Source: Kiritimatiellales bacterium (GTDB lineage: Bacteria > Verrucomicrobiota > Kiritimatiellia > Kiritimatiellales > Pontiellaceae). Taken from it: a DNA stretch of 9,446 bases. Location: NCBI GenBank assembly GCA_030630445.1, contig DAOVNC010000101.1, forward strand, positions 1-9,446, read 5' to 3'. Positions within the stretch are counted from its first letter, which is position 1. Every line of letters starts with the position of its first letter. The notes below the pieces were generated by a model. It saw only the letters and a program-made list of their open reading frames with translations. It searched no databases and was not told where the DNA came from. The translations under genes and the position numbers were made by a program. Below are positions 6,692-9,446 of the stretch, in pieces.

Positions 6692-7761
6692 AAGCACTAA
6701 CTATTGCACCCCTACTCAGAGGCCTGTCGTTTGACGGGGAAAAGGGCGACATCATCGTTTATAAAAGCCGTATCGACTATGCGGAACTGACCTGTTCCGC
6801 CACAGAGCTACCCGAACAATTCGAGAAGGGCATGCACTCTGTGATTGTCGATGGTGTCGGTGGATTCCTGCTGGGCGAGGATTACGACGATGCCGTGAAC
6901 GGAACCACCCTTGCTCCGAAAGTGACGGGCCGCGCGGGTGTGGTGAACAACAAGGTTTGCGTGGTCACCGGCGGGGCGCAGGGCTTCGGCGAAGGCATCG
7001 TGCGCGAGCTGGTGAAGAACGGCGCAATCATTTTTATTGCCGACATGAACGTTGGCGGTGCTAAGAAGCTGGCGATCGAACTCAACGAGCAGGAGGGGCG
7101 CACCGTTGCGTTTGGCGTCGCGGTCAACGTGACCGATGAAAAGTCCGTCAAAAAAATGGTCGACGAGATCGTCAAGACCGTTGGAGGCATCGACTTGTTT
7201 ATCAGCAACGCCGGCGTACTCAAGGCCGGTAGCGTGAAAGAGATGACGCTCAAGGATTTTTCCTTCGTGACCGACGTCAACTATATCGGCTTCTTCCTCT
7301 GCACCAAGCATGTTGCTCCGGTGATGGAGTTGATGAACCAGCCGCAGGGAAACTATTACACCGATATTATCAGCATCAGCTCCAAGTCGGCGCTGGAAGG
7401 TTCCAACAAGAATGGCGCCTATGCCGGCTCCAAGTTTGGATCGGTCGGGCTGGTGCAGAGCTTTGCCAAGGAACTCGTGGCGGACAACACCAAGGTAAAC
7501 ACCGTCTGTCCCGGAAACTTTTTCGACGGTCCGTTGTGGAGCGATCCCGAGAAGGGACTGTTTGTGCAGTACTTGAACACCGGCAAGGTGCCCGGCGCGA
7601 AAACCCTCGAGGATGTCCGCGCCTTCTACGAAGCACAGGTTCCCATGAACCGCGGGTGCGACGGCGAGGACGTCACCAAAGCCATTCTTTATGCGGTTGA
7701 ACAGAAATATGAAACCGGCCAGGCCATCCCTGTCACCGGCGGGCAAGTGATGCTGAATTAG
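6688..7761 (+). CDS. SDR-family dehydrogenase, sorbitol-6-phosphate dehydrogenase-like, with N-terminal extension
   Basis: Residues 88-357 form a classical short-chain dehydrogenase: TGGAQGFG (94-101) binds the dinucleotide, D119 at the end of the second strand favours NAD+ over NADP+, NAG is at 174-176, and the catalytic set is N198, S232, Y245 and K249 (YAGSK). The C-terminus GQAIPVTGGQVML is typical. Next to a SorE-like reductase, the likely reaction is interconversion of D-glucitol 6-phosphate and D-fructose 6-phosphate, an inference from family and context. The first 85 or so residues are not part of an SDR. The stretch HSVIVDGVGGFLLGEDYDDA (50-69) resembles the C-terminal end of class II aldolases such as the aldolase half of rhamnulose-1-phosphate aldolase/dehydrogenase fusions. 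The start is set by the ATGA overlap with the PHP stop, which implies translational coupling and makes the extension genuine. No strong Shine-Dalgarno sequence is seen. Confidence 0.85.
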   Translation: MKALTIAPLLRGLSFDGEKGDIIVYKSRIDYAELTCSATELPEQFEKGMHSVIVDGVGGFLLGEDYDDAVNGTTLAPKVTGRAGVVNNKVCVVTGGAQGFGEGIVRELVKNGAIIFIADMNVGGAKKLAIELNEQEGRTVAFGVAVNVTDEKSVKKMVDEIVKTVGGIDLFISNAGVLKAGSVKEMTLKDFSFVTDVNYIGFFLCTKHVAPVMELMNQPQGNYYTDIISISSKSALEGSNKNGAYAGSKFGSVGLVQSFAKELVADNTKVNTVCPGNFFDGPLWSDPEKGLFVQYLNTGKVPGAKTLEDVRAFYEAQVPMNRGCDGEDVTKAILYAVEQKYETGQAIPVTGGQVMLN

Positions 7762-7766
7762 AACAA

Positions 7767-7873
7767 CGTTGAAATCGTTAAAACGTTGAAGCCGTTAAAG
7801 TCGGCGGATCGTTTTCCGGTTTGAACGATTTAACGAGGGCAAAGCCCCTTTTAACGAACGAAGTGATTTAACG
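7767..7873. repeat. Intergenic inverted array of CGTTRAA-type units between SDR and sorE-like genes
   Basis: The left part carries four direct units, CGTTGAAAT, CGTTAAAA, CGTTGAAGC, CGTTAAAGT (7767-7801). After a GC-rich spacer (7802-7818) the right part carries four units in inverted orientation: TTGAACG (7821-7827), and TTTAACG at 7829-7835, 7850-7856 and 7867-7873. TCGTTAAA at 7775-7782 is the exact reverse complement of TTTAACGA, present three times. Unit spacing is 8-9 bp on the left and interrupted on the right by a small GGGC-AAA-GCCC hairpin (7837-7847). The element occupies almost all of the 124-bp gap. No convincing promoter was seen in it. The sorE-like ribosome binding site AAAGG (7874-7878) starts right at its end. 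Confidence 0.78.
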
Positions 7874-7885
7874 AAAGGTATACCC

Positions 7886-9157
7886 ATGAAAACAAAGGCA
7901 GTTAGACTTTATGGCGAGAAGGATTTGCGATTGGAGGAGTTTGAGCTTCCAGCCATTGGAAACGACGAAATTTTGGCACGGGTGGTGTCGGACAGTCTGT
8001 GCATGTCGTCCTACAAGGCGGCGGTGCAGGGAACAAACCACAAACGCATTCCGGAAAATATTGCCGAGAAACCGGTGATGATTGGTCACGAGTTTTGCGG
8101 CGAGTTGGTGGAAGTGGGCGCCAAATGGGCCGATCGGTTTTCGGTTGGACAAAAATTTACGGTGCAGCCTGCGCTCAACTATGAGGGTGCCCCGGTTGGA
8201 TTGCTGTCTGCGCCAGGCTATTCCTATGAATATATCGGCGGCAATTCGCAATATATCATCATTCCGAACGAGGTGATGGAGAAGGAGTGTTTGTTGACGT
8301 TTGAGGGCGACACGTTTTATCACGGGTCGCTTTCCGAGCCGATGTCCTGCATCGTGGGCGGGTTTAATGCCACGTATCACACCACACCCGGTTCGTATGT
8401 GCATGAAATGGGTATTCGCGATGGGGGATCGCTGGCGATGCTGGCGGGTGTTGGCCCGATGGGGCTGGGTGCGATTGACTACCTACTTCACTCGGATCGT
8501 CGCCCCGCCACTATGGTGGTGACGGACATCGACCCGGATCGCCTGGCGCGTGCATCGACGATTTTTAGTGTCGAGCATGCCAAGGAGTGCGGCGTGGAGC
8601 TGACCTATGTAAACACCTCGGAAGAGGATCACAACACGGCCTATTTAAAATCGCTCTCAAAAGAGGGAAAGGGTTTTGACGATGTGCTGGTGATGGTTCC
8701 CATTCGTCCGGTGATTGAACAGGGCGGGGAACTGCTCGGCTTCGATGGTTGCCTGAACTTTTTTGCCGGGCCGACGGATCAAACATACATGGCCGAATTC
8801 AACTTCTACAATGTTCACTATGCCGCGCAGCATGTGGTGGGTGTGAGTGGCGGAAATGCGGACGATATGAAGGAGTCGCTGGAGTTGATTGCGCAGAATC
8901 GGATCAATCCGTCGCTGATGATTACGCACATTGGCGGCCTCGATGCAGTGGTGGAAACCACGCTGAACTTGCCCAACATTTCGGGGTCGAAAAAGCTGAT
9001 TTACAACGAACTTAGCCTGCCGCTGGTGGCGCTGGTCGATTTGAATGATCAGGAGGGCGGGCTCTATCAAGGACTGGCCGAGATTGTTGAAAAGCATAAT
9101 GGGCTGTGGAATCCGGAAGCCGAAAAATATCTGCTGGCCAACGCGCCTAGAATCTAA
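7886..9157 (+). CDS. sorE: Zinc-dependent alcohol dehydrogenase, L-sorbose-1-phosphate reductase (SorE)-like
   Basis: This 423-residue medium-chain dehydrogenase resembles SorE/YggP-type enzymes. In sorbose users SorE reduces L-sorbose 1-phosphate to D-glucitol 6-phosphate, which an SDR partner oxidises to fructose 6-phosphate; the SDR is the gene just upstream. The N-terminal segment MKTKAVRLYGEKDLRLEEFE and DSLCMSSYKAAVQGTNHKR are the basis of the call. Catalytic zinc ligands are C39, H68 with E69 in IGHEFCG, and probably E151 in SEPMSC. The four-cysteine structural-zinc lobe of many alcohol dehydrogenases is absent; in its place is a tyrosine-rich segment, GYSYEYIGGNSQY (111-123). The dinucleotide motif is AGVGPMGLGA (187-196), and acidic D214 suggests NAD(H). 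AAAGG at 7874-7878 supports the ATG at 7886. The exact ketose or polyol phosphate could differ from sorbose. Confidence 0.8.
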   Translation: MKTKAVRLYGEKDLRLEEFELPAIGNDEILARVVSDSLCMSSYKAAVQGTNHKRIPENIAEKPVMIGHEFCGELVEVGAKWADRFSVGQKFTVQPALNYEGAPVGLLSAPGYSYEYIGGNSQYIIIPNEVMEKECLLTFEGDTFYHGSLSEPMSCIVGGFNATYHTTPGSYVHEMGIRDGGSLAMLAGVGPMGLGAIDYLLHSDRRPATMVVTDIDPDRLARASTIFSVEHAKECGVELTYVNTSEEDHNTAYLKSLSKEGKGFDDVLVMVPIRPVIEQGGELLGFDGCLNFFAGPTDQTYMAEFNFYNVHYAAQHVVGVSGGNADDMKESLELIAQNRINPSLMITHIGGLDAVVETTLNLPNISGSKKLIYNELSLPLVALVDLNDQEGGLYQGLAEIVEKHNGLWNPEAEKYLLANAPRI

Positions 9158-9167
9158 AGGATTAAAA

Positions 9168-9446
9168 ATGTACGGTCTGGTTTTCGATGTGGATGGCGTG
9201 GTTGCCGACACCGAGCGGGTGAATGCGGAGGCTTCGATCACGGTCTTTGCTAACCTGTTCGGCGTGGACGGCGTTGTCCGCGCGGATTTCGAGGCGGGGC
9301 TAGGGCGCGGGGCGGCGGAATATGTCCGTGCCGCCGCCCAGATGCATGGCCTTGAGCTTTCGGACAAGCAGGTGGATGCCGCCACCGAAGCTCGGCAGTT
9401 CAATTTTCTAGCGATATTGGAAAAGGAGCCGTTGTCGGCCTTCCCC
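9168..9446 (+). CDS. HAD-superfamily hydrolase, beta-phosphoglucomutase-like, N-terminal part
   Basis: The ATG at 9168 lies 10 bp after the sorE-like stop, with AAAGG (9156-9160) 7 bp before it. The 93 codons visible stay open to the window end. The protein begins MYGLVFDVDGVVADTE, the HAD motif I, with nucleophile D7 and acid D9, and continues with a helical segment (about 16-93) of the subfamily I cap type found in beta-phosphoglucomutases and small sugar phosphatases. Last in this run of sugar-phosphate genes, it may dephosphorylate or isomerise a pathway intermediate, or clear a toxic sugar phosphate. Motifs II-IV lie outside the window, so mutase and phosphatase cannot be told apart here. 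Confidence 0.85.
   Translation, partial: MYGLVFDVDGVVADTERVNAEASITVFANLFGVDGVVRADFEAGLGRGAAEYVRAAAQMHGLELSDKQVDAATEARQFNFLAILEKEPLSAFP

Noticed and set aside
6832..6834. Alternative internal start for the SDR gene at Met49
   Set aside because: The purine-rich stretch before it ends only 1-2 bp from the ATG, too close for a ribosome binding site; the 4-bp overlap start at 6688 fits operon coupling better.
7837..7853. GGGC-AAA-GCCC hairpin followed by CTTTT, as an intrinsic terminator after the SDR gene
   Set aside because: The stem is only 4 bp and the T-run only four bases; it is embedded in the repeat array and the operon appears to continue.
7762..7885. Internal sigma-70 promoter for the sorE-like gene
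   Set aside because: TTGAAA and TTGAAC occur, but no acceptable -10 hexamer lies about 17 bp downstream; both are explained by the repeat units.

Overview
The window reads as one tightly packed plus-strand transcription unit of eight genes, the first and last cut by the window edges. The base composition is fairly GC-rich. The fused 2-oxo-acid dehydrogenase E1, the anaerobe-type sugar-phosphate enzymes and the short tandem-repeat inverted elements would suit a fermentative, polysaccharide-degrading bacterium, for example of the Kiritimatiellota/PVC type. That taxonomic guess is low confidence and rests on overall resemblance only.

Layout. Positions 2-193 hold the C-terminal end of a DeoR-family sugar-responsive repressor. 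Next comes a complete 2-oxo-acid (pyruvate-type) dehydrogenase complex: E2 acyltransferase (218-1552), E3 dihydrolipoyl dehydrogenase (1557-2900) and a fused E1 alpha-beta (2924-5377). After a 75-bp gap filled by a repeat element come a PHP-domain protein with altered metal ligands (5453-6691) and, overlapping it by 4 bp, an SDR dehydrogenase with an unusual N-terminal extension (6688-7761). A second repeat-filled gap (7762-7885) precedes a SorE-type zinc-dependent ketose-phosphate reductase (7886-9157). A HAD sugar-phosphatase/mutase-like gene starts at 9168 and runs off the window. Gaps outside the repeats are 4-24 bp, and no convincing promoter or terminator was seen.

How the genes may work together. 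The SorE-like enzyme and the SDR resemble the two steps L-sorbose 1-phosphate -> D-glucitol 6-phosphate -> D-fructose 6-phosphate. The dehydrogenase complex could turn the resulting pyruvate, or some other 2-oxo acid or hydroxyketone, into acyl-CoA and NADH. The DeoR protein could sense a sugar phosphate and control the set. The true substrates are not decided by the sequence.

The most striking feature that genes do not explain is a set of three elements (491-590, 5378-5443, 7767-7873). Each is built of four short units, a spacer, and four more units in inverted orientation, but the unit sequence differs in each. One lies in-frame inside the E2 interdomain linker, directly beside a perfect 14-bp hairpin. 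One fills the E1-PHP gap and its end merges with the PHP ribosome binding site. One fills the SDR-sorE gap.
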